Origin: an uncultured delta proteobacterium
GTDB lineage: Bacteria > Myxococcota_A > UBA9160 > JAFDET01
DNA length: 50,035 bases
Direction: 5' to 3'
Assembly (NCBI GenBank): GCA_947259215.1
Contig: CAMYLJ010000011.1
Coordinates: forward strand, 1-50,035
Part shown: positions 1 to 8,175 of the stretch, piece by piece
Numbering within the stretch: position 1 is the stretch's first letter
How the letters are laid out: the number at the start of each line of letters is the position of its first letter
Notes under the pieces: model-generated
Seen by the model: only the letters and a program-made list of their open reading frames with translations
Databases searched by the model: none
Told to the model about the DNA's origin: nothing
Position numbers and translations under genes: made by a program

Positions 1-77
1 CTCCACTCGAGGCCGCCTGGCCAACGCGGGGGCAGACGCCGGATTGCAGAATCGCAGGCGAAAAGGAGAGGTTTGTC

Positions 78-817
78 TTGCAATCCTCCCCTATGGAAAT
101 GCGATTTCGGTCAGATACGCCAAATACACCCCGCACCGGGGCGGGTCGGACCCAGCAGGGGAGGGCACAGAGCGACGCGACGGCCAGTATCTGCCCCATC
201 GAGGAACCCGCAGAGGTGGACGCGCTGGTATCGGAGTCCGCGCGGGTTGGCGGCGCCTCACACATCGTGGACCTGCTGTGCCTCGAGACCGGCCCACACC
301 TTGGGGAGGCCACCGCCCTCCGGTGGGAGGACTGCTCCTTCGGGCGTGACGCCAGCGATACCACGCGGGCGCTGCGCATCCCGGGCGAGTCTCGATCTCG
401 GGGCGTCCACCTGGGCAAGACCAAGAGCGGCCGGGAGCGGATCGTGGCCATGTCGCGCCGGCTGAGGAGCGCGCGGCTCGCGTACCAACTCGAGCAGGGC
501 AGGCCAGAAGGCGGAGACGTCGCGCTGGTGGACCACGGCAACTACCGCAAGCGCCACTTCCGGAAGCTCTGCGAGGCGGCTGAGATCGGTTGGGCGGTGA
601 AGGCCGACCAGGTAACCCGTCCGCGCTCCCCCAAGGGTCTGCGGGACACCTTCGCCTCGCAGCTCCTCACGGCCGCGGTGCAGCTCGGCGATGTGAGCCG
701 CCAACTGGGCCACGCGGACGTGAGCGTGACGGCTCGCCACTACGCCCGCTGGGCTGGGGGCGACGCCTACCGCAGCCCGCTCGAGGTCCGTGAGGACGAG
801 GTGCCCGCGGACCTTCT
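78..817 (+). pseudogene. Degenerate tyrosine recombinase (phage-type integrase), catalytic domain
   Basis: The frame from a TTG at 78 (preceded by AAAAGGAGAG) carries the C-terminal catalytic domain of a tyrosine recombinase. The landmarks are the arginine-I box TGPHLGEATALRWEDC, the beta-hairpin lysine region KTKSGRERIVAMS, the box-II motif PKGLRDTFASQLL and the terminal LGHADVSVTARHYARW. In the usual family pattern (TGxRxGEAL and PHDLRHTFAS) the first catalytic Arg and the box-II His are conserved; here they read His and Lys. The N-terminal core-binding domain is missing, because only about 45 unrecognisable residues precede the domain. A working integrase is about 300-400 aa. With two catalytic positions changed, a missing N-terminus and a foreign C-terminus, it is most likely inactive. 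It may be the relic of the element that used the tRNA-Thr site seen further right. Confidence 0.7.
101..142 (+). repeat. Direct-repeat-like element, copy A
   Basis: This copy contains CGATTTCGGTCAGAT followed 27 bp from its start by the self-complementary CCCCGCACCGGGGC. Copy B at 3778-3829 has CGATTTCGGTCAAAT and CCCCGCACTGGGGC with 38 bp between the starts. The orientation is the same. Copy B lies on the N-terminal side of the IS256-type transposase relic, so these could be remnants of insertion-sequence ends or boundaries of a 3.7 kb insertion. Confidence 0.4.
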
Positions 818-920
818 CTCCCGCCTCGCCGCCGTCCTGTTCAGCGACATCGTGGGCTACACGGGCCTGATGGCCGAGAGCGAGGCCAAGGGACTCCGCG
901 CTCGCGGGCGAGCGCGAGGT
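818..920 (+). pseudogene. Scrap of a class III adenylate/guanylate cyclase, fused in frame to the integrase relic
   Basis: Directly after the integrase domain the same frame reads RLAAVLFSDIVGYTGLMAES, which matches the start of a class III nucleotide cyclase catalytic domain. The family consensus is RRLAAVLFADVVGYSxL, with the metal-binding Asp in the F-x-D-I/V-V-G-Y motif. Similarity is lost after about 30 residues, and the frame then runs through low-complexity sequence to a stop at 1049, overlapping the end of the convergent gene on the minus strand. About 150 residues of cyclase domain are therefore missing. This is most simply a recombination junction. A designed fusion is unlikely because no complete effector remains. 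Confidence 0.5.
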
Positions 921-976
921 GACGCTGCCGTTCGTGGACATGCTGGCTACACGGATTCAGTCTCGTCTCCTGCGGC

Positions 977-2686
977 TCAGTCACACGGCGGCGGCTCGGG
1001 AATCAAGCCCGCGAACGACTTGAAGGTGTCGAAGATGTTGTTCTCGTAGCAGTTGCCGTTCGGCTGCAGGACCAGCAGCGTGAGGTCGGCGGCGAACGTC
1101 CCCAGTATGCCACCCGGCGGGTTGGTTGCGTTGTTGACGAGCGCGTTCCCTTCGACCCGGTTGTTCGTGGCGGCTTGATCCGCCAGAAATTCCGGGGTGA
1201 TGGTCGAGTCGGCCATACAGTTGAAGTCTGGACTCGTCGCGACGCCCAGGCAGTAGTCGACGATGGCGATTCCCGAGAACTCGTTGTTCTCGACCCGATT
1301 CTGCGAGATCAGCGAGTCGTCCACGCCCAGGTAGAGGATGCCGATGCCCTTCGGCACCTCGGACAGGATGGAGCCGGGCCGGGCCGTGTTTTCCTTGTTG
1401 TTGTCGTGGATGTAGTTGTCCCGGACGTCGATCCGCTTGGCGCCGGCGCGGTCGTCGAAAATGTCCGGCAGCAGCAGGTTGGCGATGCCCAGGCTGTTGT
1501 TGCGAGCCTCGTTGTGGGCGAGCAGGACATCGTCGCTGTTGGAGACTTCGAAGCCGTTCACGTTTCCCTCCACGAGATTGTGCGTCACCACGACGTTCTC
1601 GGAGGTCTCCACCCAGATCCCGCTGTCCAGATCCGAGCCGCTGGCCTTGCTGTGGGTGATGAGGCCGTTCTTGGACAGGGTCGGGAAGATCCCGTAGTTC
1701 CGGTTGTCGACGGACTCGACGTCGATGATCTTGAAGCCGTCCACGTTCTCCGTGAAGAGCCCGTTGTTGCTGAAGCCCCGGATGGTGATGCCCCGGATCT
1801 CGATGCCGTGCATCATGGGCTCACGCATCTTCAGACCCGGCGCCACACCCGGAAGCACCGGGAAGGGCGGCGCCAGGCTCGAGTGGCAGCCCATGCAGTC
1901 GGCGCGGTCCTCCGGCACGACGACGATGCCGTTTCGCTGGTTGCCGGAGTTCTCGAGGATCACGCGCTTCGAGGGGTTGCTCTGCCCGATCAGGCGGATC
2001 CCGTTCTTGGTGATGTTGAGCCCGTTGGTCGGGTCGGCCGTCTCGCGGTAGACGCCCGCCAGCACGTAGATCCGGGTGCCGGGCTTCGCCCGGTCGATGG
2101 CGGCTTGGATCGACTGCCCCGGCTTGACGACGATTGTGCGCCGCTTGAGCTGGCCGGGGGGAAGGTCCTCGTCGTCGTCGGGCGGCGGCGGGGGCGGGGG
2201 GGGCGGCGGCTCGGTCCCGTCCGGATCGAGCTTCCCGATGTCGTCCGGCGGCAGCTGGTTGGGAATCGTGCCGGTCCTGGTGAAGAGCGTGTTGAACGGC
2301 CCTTGTGTCCAGCCCGGCTGAGCGCCGACACCGATCTCGGCCACGTTGTCGACGTTGCTGCCGTCCCGGTCCGAGTTCAGCAGCTCGACGCAGAAGAAGG
2401 CCTCGTCGTTGCTGACGTTGCCATCCATGTTGAGGTCGCAGAGGGGGTCGCCTAGGGACAGGACGATGTCCCAGCCGTACGCGTTCCAGGGGCTCCCGCC
2501 GTTGGCGTTGGCGTGGCAGAGCTGGCAGTCCGCGTTGTCGCCCGACGGCGAAGTCGCCCCGTAGCGGGTCTGCCAGTCGTTGAGCCCCTTCGGGAACGCG
2601 ACCGCCGGCGTCGCGGCGGCGACCAGGAACGCGCCCAGCGCGAGGGCGAACAGAATTCGAAGGTCCACGGGTGCGATCGATTTCAC
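977..2686 (-). CDS. Secreted heme-bearing right-handed beta-helix protein with dockerin-like segment
   Basis: The start is GTG at 2686, with AAGGAGG eight bases upstream and a signal peptide of about 30 residues following; the product is 569 aa. After the signal peptide come a c-type heme motif CQLCH (54-58), a Ca-binding dockerin-like stretch DLNMDGNVSNDEA and NSDRDGSNVDN (about 84-113), a ten-proline linker (about 160-169), and a parallel beta-helix (about 183-565) with many short N-rich turns such as NGLFTENVDG and NNRVEGNALVNN. A second heme motif, CMGCH (264-268), sits inside the helix. The helix resembles NosD/pectate-lyase-like folds that bind or cleave polysaccharide. Placing covalent heme inside one is unusual. 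The C-terminus is Pro/Cys-rich with no sorting tail. The substrate and the role of the hemes are unknown. Confidence 0.8.
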   Translation of the reverse strand: MKSIAPVDLRILFALALGAFLVAAATPAVAFPKGLNDWQTRYGATSPSGDNADCQLCHANANGGSPWNAYGWDIVLSLGDPLCDLNMDGNVSNDEAFFCVELLNSDRDGSNVDNVAEIGVGAQPGWTQGPFNTLFTRTGTIPNQLPPDDIGKLDPDGTEPPPPPPPPPPDDDEDLPPGQLKRRTIVVKPGQSIQAAIDRAKPGTRIYVLAGVYRETADPTNGLNITKNGIRLIGQSNPSKRVILENSGNQRNGIVVVPEDRADCMGCHSSLAPPFPVLPGVAPGLKMREPMMHGIEIRGITIRGFSNNGLFTENVDGFKIIDVESVDNRNYGIFPTLSKNGLITHSKASGSDLDSGIWVETSENVVVTHNLVEGNVNGFEVSNSDDVLLAHNEARNNSLGIANLLLPDIFDDRAGAKRIDVRDNYIHDNNKENTARPGSILSEVPKGIGILYLGVDDSLISQNRVENNEFSGIAIVDYCLGVATSPDFNCMADSTITPEFLADQAATNNRVEGNALVNNATNPPGGILGTFAADLTLLVLQPNGNCYENNIFDTFKSFAGLIPEPPPCD

Positions 2687-2719
2687 GGCTCGAGCCTCCT
2701 TCGCGTACAGGATCGAGCC

Positions 2720-2748
2720 AGTATACGCGATCCGAGGGCCCAGCTGAA
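2720..2748 (-). promoter_or_regulatory. Sigma-70-type promoter for the beta-helix gene
   Basis: Read on the minus strand, a TATACT -10 hexamer (2725-2720) is preceded by exactly 17 bp and then TTCAGC (2748-2743) as a weak -35. The -10 lies about 34 bp before the GTG start and upstream of its AAGGAGG site. The -10 is a near-perfect match in otherwise GC-rich DNA; the -35 matches three of six positions. Confidence 0.5.
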
Positions 2749-2905
2749 GCGGAAAAGCGCCTGGACGAACGTCGGGGACGAGGATCTCAGGCCGCATTCG
2801 TTTCGGGAGCTCATGCCTGATCCGCCCCGGTTCGAATCCCGTTGGGGACCCGCGATTGCGGAAGCCGCTACGTCGAACAAGCGAGTCTCGAGGTCGGAGA
2901 ACCGA

Positions 2906-3470
2906 TCAAGTCCGATGCTTGCTGGATTTTCGTGAGGGGGACACGGCACGCTCGCCGAAGGCGTTCACCACGATCTTCATCCGGCGCCGCTCCTCGCCGA
3001 ACAGCCGCTCGAGTAGGTTCGTCGTTCGGATCACGCGGCGATGGGCGATCGGGAAGCGCAAGTGCGCGATGCACGCCTCGAAGTCGTCGAGGAAGCATTT
3101 CACGGCCGGCGGGAAGCGCTTCTCGTAGTCCGCCACGACGACGTGGCGCAGCATCCGAGCGACCTCCCGCGACGGCGCCTGGTAGGCCGCCTTCGCCTTC
3201 TCCCGGAACTCCGGTCAGTCCGCATCGGGCACCTTCGACTGAAGGTTCCGCATCCGGTGCGCCAGACAGCGACCCCGCTCGGAGCGCGGGAAACACTCCT
3301 CCACAGCACGGATCAAGCCCGGGGCGCCGTCCGTCGCCACCAGCAAGGGATCGCCCAGACCGCGCCGCCGGAGGTCCTGGAAGAACGCCCGGCAGCTCTC
3401 GGTGTCCTCCTTCGTGCCCGACGAGAGGTGCAGCTGGGCCGGCTCCGCCAGACGACGACGAGGCCCGACC
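2906..3470 (-). pseudogene. IS256/mutator-family transposase relic with in-frame nonsense codon
   Basis: One minus-strand frame gives a typical IS256-type DDE transposase core: SSGTKEDTESCRAFFQDL, then LLVATDGAPGLIRAVEECFP containing the second catalytic Asp, RCLAHRMRNLQSKVPDAD, a stop, PEFREKAKAAYQ, and RTTNLLERLFGEERRR containing the catalytic Glu. The stop (TGA, 3215-3217) falls where relatives have Trp, so a TGG to TGA change is the simplest cause; the frame is otherwise unbroken across it. Similarity ends after VVNAFGERA near 2948, and about 50 C-terminal residues are replaced by unrelated sequence. The N-terminal half, including the first catalytic Asp, is not recognisable upstream of about 3470. 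No clean terminal inverted repeats were seen. It is a dead, truncated element. Confidence 0.75.
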
Positions 3471-3777
3471 CACGTGCCGTCCGAAAGCGCCTTTCCGAGG
3501 TCGAGCGGGACAGGGACAACGCAGCGAGGCTGGCCGTCCGTGACGGGGCGGATCGAGGACGTAGCGGGGATCCTCGCTGAGCTGGCCGAGGAGCGGCAGG
3601 AACTCCAGGCCCGGCTGACCGCGCAGCCGATTGAGGTGGACTTCGAGGCACTCCGCCCGGGCGAGGCCTTGCTCCATGGCTTCCTGCGGCTTCCGTGGGC
3701 CGCCTGAGCGAGCGGGGTCTTGCGACGAGACGAGCATAGGGATTCTTGGCTGCGTTCTTGGGCAGCGTCCGGTAACA

Positions 3778-3829
3778 CGATTTCGGTCAAATCGACGTAC
3801 GCGGAGGGCGATAAGCCCCGCACTGGGGC
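3778..3829 (+). repeat. Direct-repeat-like element, copy B
   Basis: This is the partner of the element at 101-142: CGATTTCGGTCAAAT, then CCCCGCACTGGGGC. It lies between the transposase relic and the 3' end of the next minus-strand gene. See copy A for the comparison. Confidence 0.4.
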
Positions 3830-3832
3830 TCG

Positions 3833-6800
3833 TCAGGAATGGCCCGCGGGATGCCGCGGAAACCGACGGCGCGCACGTGCAGCCAGAACCGGCAGCAGCA
3901 AGACGAGCTCGAAGCCGAGGCCGCAGCCCGCGATGTCTTCCACGGTCCAGAGGAGGACGACGGAATCCACGGTGGGGCCATCGGACACGCCGACGACGAC
4001 CTGATGGGTCCCAACGCTCGCCGACCCAGCGGCGCCGCTGATGACGCCACTATTCGGATCGAGTGTGAGCCCGGATGGAAGCCCCGCGGCCCCGAAGTAG
4101 AGCGCATCACCATCGGGATCCGTCGCCGTCAGTGGCAGCGAGACCGAGCCGCCCACTTGGCTCAGCTGGGTGCCCGGATCCACGAGCGTCGGAGACTGGT
4201 TCGTGAGCGCCGGCGGCACGGCCTGGTAGAGGCGGCCCGGGGACATGACCTGCTTGGAGAAGCCGGGTCCCTCCCAGCTGACGGTCAGGGACTGGCCGCC
4301 GAACCGCTCGAAGTACGTCACGACGATGTCGTGAAAGCCGGGGGCGAGGGCAACCGTGCCGGAACCTTCCTGGTCCCCGTGGACTCCGTCGTTGTCCACC
4401 ACCAGCGCGCCATCGATGAAGAGCTGGCTGCCCTCGTTGGAGGTGGTGTAGAAGGTGTGGTCCCCCTGCTCGTCGATCTGGATGACTCCGCTGAAGCGAA
4501 ACGCGAACTCGCTGTCCCGGTTGCGAAGTGAGATGTCGAAACCGGAGGCGGACCCGACCGTCACGGGTGTCAGGCTGTCGAAGTCGGGCAGTGCGGTCGG
4601 GGCCGCGATCTCGTAGTACTCGTAGAGTACCCCGCTTGCGGGAAAGCTCGGGTCGATCCGGGTAATCCACTCGGCCATGAGATCCACTGCCGTCTGGTCC
4701 ACGAGGTTCTTCGCCAGCGGTGGCATCGCCGCAGCGCCGAGCGCCGCCATGCGGTGATAGAGGACCGACGTCAGCGGATTGCCCGGCGTGATCACCGCGG
4801 CGCCGGGGAGCTGGAGGTTGTTGGCGACGGCCCCGTATACGAGTCCCTGGTTCAGCAACGGCGTGGTGAGTCGCGCGTCGAAGACGGCGAAGGTCGGCGA
4901 CTCGGGCCGGTGGCAGTAGGAGCAATTGGCGTCCAGGTAGGACCGCGCCCGATCAGCGAGCGACGCCGCCACGTCGCCCAGCTCTCGCGAGCGCGGGAGG
5001 CCTGGAATCGCCGCCTCGACGATGGCGGGCGAGAACATCCCCAGGTTGTTCCAGGTCCGGATCTGGTCGTCGATGCGTCCGGTGCTCGGATACATCACGT
5101 CGCGGTGGATCTGGTGGGTCCGAGGCCCCAGCGCGCCCGCTACGCCGGCGTTGTGGCAGAGCGAGCACTGGGCGCGCGAGGGAAACTGCCAGGTCTGGGT
5201 CCGCGAGCCTCCCCCCGCGGTCTGGATCGTGTAGTCGCCGGTCTCGGCCTCGGTGAGAAGCCGGGCATCGCTCTGGTCGGGCAGCCAGCGGTAGGTGAGA
5301 CCATACCAGCTCCCGTCGTCCCCGTGGGCCAGGAAGCGTGTCTCGAGCCGCGTCGTGACGCTCGGATCGGTCTCGTCCACGGGCAGCTCGAAGTGCTTCA
5401 TCAGGACCGTGCCGACCGGAAAGGACCAGTCGCTGCTCTCCGACCACGTGATCTGCTCGCCAGGCGTGTCGGGAGTCCCGTCGTTGGGCAGGGCGATCCA
5501 GCGCTGCTTGGCGGCTGCGTCGGACCAGAAGGGCTGGTTCAGCCAGTAGGGGATGAACCCGTTCGCCGGGTCGAGGGTGGCGAGATCGGCGAAGGCGCCG
5601 AGCTGCGACAGCAGGGAGGGCGGATCCGCGACGGGGGACCCGATTCGCGCGAGCGTATAGAGCGAACCCGTGGAAGCGACACTCGCCAGGAAAATCTCGC
5701 CGGCGTTGTCCTGGCCCCAGGTTCCCAGAGCTCCCGGGCCGAAGTCCGTCATGAGCTCCTTCGAGGCCGTCATCGTGGTCTCGTCCAGCGTGATGGCCCA
5801 TAGGTTGCGGGTGACGTAGTCGCCGGCCAGGTAGCGTCCGTCGAGCTCCGGGAACTGGGTTCCGCGATATACGTAGCCCCCGATGAGCGCTTTGGCCTCG
5901 TCGCGGGTGAAGTCGACGACCGGGTCGGTCAGGCTGCCGAGGATCGTGGGCGGCGGCGAGTCCAAGCCCGCGATCATGCCCTCGCGGAAAGGCCAGCCAT
6001 AATTTCGGCCGATTTCGACGACGTCGATCTCCTCGCGGGACAGGGCGCCCACGTCGCCCAGCCACAGCCGTCCCGTCAGGGGATCCTTGGACATACGGTG
6101 CGGATTGCGGAGACCGATGGCGAAGTACTCCTCGAACGCCCCGCCGGCGGAATCGAGCCACGGATTGTCGTCGGGGATGCAATAGAGCTGGCCGGAGACC
6201 TCATCGCCGCTCAGGGTGCGGGGCGCGGGGTGGCTGCCGGCCGGGCAGCTCCACGTCTGGCCCGTTTTGCTGACGTCGACGGCCAGGCGCAGGACGCCGC
6301 CCCCGAGGTTGCTGACGATGTCTTGAGACCGGTGCCTGCGGAACTGCTCGCCGATCGTCAGGTAGAGGTACCCGTCGTCGCCGAACACCAGCGCCCCGCC
6401 GAGATGGGTGAAGCTTTCGAGGCGGATGTTGAGGAGAATCTCTTCGGACTGGGGCTGGGCGTGCAGGGAATCCGGCGCGTTGAAGCGCGAGAGGCGCAAA
6501 TAACCTCCCGAGAATATGCCGCCATTGAGGGGGTAGTTCGGGACGCACGCCCCGAGGTCGACGGAGTCGCCCGCCGCGTTCAGCGGGCAGTGCGATGAGT
6601 AGAAGACGTATACGTGTTTGCTGAAGGGGGAGCCCGAGATGCCGAACTGTGGATGGAAGGCCATGCCCAGGAAGCCTCCCTGAGTGACGGGCACGACCCG
6701 ATCCGAGAGGTCGAGGAAGGGCTCGGCGAGGGTCACGTTCGGGTCGTTCAGGAAGGAGACGATCACGCCAGCCTGCGAGCCCACGTAGAGCCGGTTGACC

Positions 6801-7477
6801 GACGGGTTGGCCACGATCACGAGCGTGTTGGGGAGCGCGAGGTTGGAGAAGGCGGGCACGACGTCCCAGTTCGACGTCCCGGGAGCATTCGGCGTGCGCG
6901 GAGGAAGCGCGCCGTCGAGGAACGGACCCACGGGCAGCAGATCCGTCCCCGGGGCTACCGCGCGCACGAGGTAGTGGCCCGCCGTGGCGTCCTGCAAGTC
7001 CAGGTTGGACGTAAGGCCGCTCGTCGTGGCTGCGGCCGCTCCCAGGCCACCCGCCCGATAGAACGGCCTGGTGGTGGTTCCGGCGCCGTTCCAGTCGGCG
7101 AATCCCCGCGCGAGCACGTTCCCTGTCCCGCAGAACTGCGTGCACCCGAGGAAATTCAGCAGAGTGTTGGCGGCGGTGTCGTTCGAGGGGTCGGCGGCGG
7201 CGTCCGTCGTCAGGAAGCCCGCGTTCCTGAACAGCGTCTCCACCTGCGCTTCGGTTGCGTGCACGTAGCCGTCGACCGCGACGAAGCTGGAGGCTTCTAC
7301 CTGGTTCCAGGAGTCCCCGATCGTTTCCGTGAGATCGAGCCACTCGAGGCCGGTGTCGGTGTCGATCATGCTGGTGCCGCTGTCGAACAGGGTTGCCGAC
7401 GCGGAAGAGGCCAACAGGAGCGCCAGGCTCCCCACCAGCATGACCGGCTTCAGCCGCGCGCGGGTTGCACGTGTCAC
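3833..7477 (-). CDS. Secreted multidomain diheme sugar-dehydrogenase-like protein with PA14 domain and CGLG C-terminal tail
   Basis: The start is GTG 7477, with GGAAGGAGAG just upstream; the product is 1214 aa. In order it has a signal peptide (1-28), an N-terminal domain opening with DTDTGLEWLDL as in PEP-CTERM-associated proteins (about 29-175), a six-bladed glucose/sorbosone-dehydrogenase-like beta-propeller (about 195-612; THLGGALVFGDDGYLYLTIG, IGLRNPHRMSKD, NYGWPFREG), and a c-type cytochrome region with CSLCH (about 770) and CSYCH (about 852) resembling diheme proteins fused to such propellers. These are followed by a PA14 carbohydrate-binding domain (about 972-1077), a putative-Ig He_PIG repeat (about 1096-1172) and the tail CGLGFELVLLLPVLAARARRR (from about 1185). 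The plausible role is extracellular PQQ-dependent sugar or polyol oxidation with electrons passed to the hemes. The tail suggests envelope sorting, but the enzyme activity is inferred. Confidence 0.8.
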   Translation of the reverse strand: MTRATRARLKPVMLVGSLALLLASSASATLFDSGTSMIDTDTGLEWLDLTETIGDSWNQVEASSFVAVDGYVHATEAQVETLFRNAGFLTTDAAADPSNDTAANTLLNFLGCTQFCGTGNVLARGFADWNGAGTTTRPFYRAGGLGAAAATTSGLTSNLDLQDATAGHYLVRAVAPGTDLLPVGPFLDGALPPRTPNAPGTSNWDVVPAFSNLALPNTLVIVANPSVNRLYVGSQAGVIVSFLNDPNVTLAEPFLDLSDRVVPVTQGGFLGMAFHPQFGISGSPFSKHVYVFYSSHCPLNAAGDSVDLGACVPNYPLNGGIFSGGYLRLSRFNAPDSLHAQPQSEEILLNIRLESFTHLGGALVFGDDGYLYLTIGEQFRRHRSQDIVSNLGGGVLRLAVDVSKTGQTWSCPAGSHPAPRTLSGDEVSGQLYCIPDDNPWLDSAGGAFEEYFAIGLRNPHRMSKDPLTGRLWLGDVGALSREEIDVVEIGRNYGWPFREGMIAGLDSPPPTILGSLTDPVVDFTRDEAKALIGGYVYRGTQFPELDGRYLAGDYVTRNLWAITLDETTMTASKELMTDFGPGALGTWGQDNAGEIFLASVASTGSLYTLARIGSPVADPPSLLSQLGAFADLATLDPANGFIPYWLNQPFWSDAAAKQRWIALPNDGTPDTPGEQITWSESSDWSFPVGTVLMKHFELPVDETDPSVTTRLETRFLAHGDDGSWYGLTYRWLPDQSDARLLTEAETGDYTIQTAGGGSRTQTWQFPSRAQCSLCHNAGVAGALGPRTHQIHRDVMYPSTGRIDDQIRTWNNLGMFSPAIVEAAIPGLPRSRELGDVAASLADRARSYLDANCSYCHRPESPTFAVFDARLTTPLLNQGLVYGAVANNLQLPGAAVITPGNPLTSVLYHRMAALGAAAMPPLAKNLVDQTAVDLMAEWITRIDPSFPASGVLYEYYEIAAPTALPDFDSLTPVTVGSASGFDISLRNRDSEFAFRFSGVIQIDEQGDHTFYTTSNEGSQLFIDGALVVDNDGVHGDQEGSGTVALAPGFHDIVVTYFERFGGQSLTVSWEGPGFSKQVMSPGRLYQAVPPALTNQSPTLVDPGTQLSQVGGSVSLPLTATDPDGDALYFGAAGLPSGLTLDPNSGVISGAAGSASVGTHQVVVGVSDGPTVDSVVLLWTVEDIAGCGLGFELVLLLPVLAARARRRFPRHPAGHS

Positions 7478-7509
7478 CTCAGCTCTCCTTCCCGCTACGC
7501 GCATTCCGA

Positions 7510-7781
7510 GGACGCGCCATAGCTCCAGGTTTCCAGGTGGGATTCCGGGGCAACAGGCGTGCCTGCGGAACTGCTCGTCGATCGTCAGGCAGGGGTACGT
7601 GTCGTCGTGCCACGTTGCCGTTCGACGTCCCGGGGGGATTCGGGCTGCGCGGCGGAAGCGCGCCGTCGAGCAACGGACCCGCGGGCTCGGGCGCGTCGAG
7701 CGCGTAGGGCTGAGCGGCAGCCGGCGCAGCGGTAAGGAGCGCCAGCGTCAGGCCCAAGTTGAGGGGAAGCTTGGACTGCAC
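7510..7781 (-). pseudogene. Decayed tandem copy of the downstream sugar-dehydrogenase-like gene
   Basis: The frame opens at GTG 7781 with a signal peptide and continues AGPLLDGALPPRSPNPPGTSN, nearly identical to VGPFLDGALPPRTPNAPGTSN in the full-length gene just downstream. It then jumps, with a frame change, to sequence encoding YPCLTIDEQFRRH, matching YLYLTIGEQFRRH of the intact protein. At DNA level 7559-7605 aligns with about 6334-6375 and 7610-7690 with about 6860-6925. About 500 bp of the parent is therefore deleted between the two homologous blocks, and everything after the second block is gone. It is a same-strand paralog remnant directly upstream of its intact sister and not a functional gene. 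Confidence 0.75.
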
Positions 7782-8134
7782 ACGCGCACTCTACTACCAC
7801 GTGGAGTGATGTTGAAGTGGCGACGAAGCGTCCTGCGACTCCCTGCAACGCCCTGCGACATCGCGCCCGGAACCTCACGACCCAAGAACGTACTGAAAAT
7901 GAAAAGTTTTTGGGACCGATGCAGCACGTTGAGGGATGCCGAAGAGGCGCTCGACGACCTGGTCGATCGAGTCCAGTTGCTCGAATCTGCCCCTCGGGAC
8001 CAGTCGCAGGGCGGGGCGTTCCGCCTTGAAGCCGGAAGCGTACACTCGCAGGATGCTGGAGAGCCCCGCCGACTCGCGATAGAAGGGAGTCGGGGGGCAG
8101 CGTCCTCCTGGCTGTGCATGGATGGGAAGCCAGT
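7782..8134. other. Stretch without a recognisable gene
   Basis: I see no convincing coding sequence on either strand. The frames here are interrupted or read as shadows, and the region contains AAAATGAAAAGTTTTTGG, an AT-rich island near 7897-7914. It separates the decayed gene copy on the minus strand from the amidohydrolase on the plus strand, so the promoter of the latter probably lies here. Confidence 0.4.
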
Positions 8135-8164
8135 TTGCAGGCGTTGCACGTGCGACACCTGCAA
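8135..8164. promoter_or_regulatory. 30-bp near-perfect palindrome before the amidohydrolase gene
   Basis: Outer arms TTGCAGG and CCTGCAA enclose a central GCACGTGC. Thirteen of the fifteen symmetric base pairs match. The site ends 11 bp before the ATG at 8176. Its size and symmetry fit an operator for a dimeric or tetrameric regulator of the TetR, MarR or LysR kind; an RNA hairpin in the leader is an alternative. No adjacent regulator gene is present. Confidence 0.5.
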
Positions 8165-8175
8165 TCCAGAATGTC

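Noticed and set aside
1175-2455. Long plus-strand frame opposite the beta-helix gene
   Set aside because: Shadow of a GC-rich gene; the minus strand has the signal peptide, heme motifs and ribosome site.
2820-2860. CCGGTTCGAATCCCGTTGGGG looks like another tRNA T-arm
   Set aside because: The T-stem cannot pair over five bases, and no acceptor strand or CCA follows.
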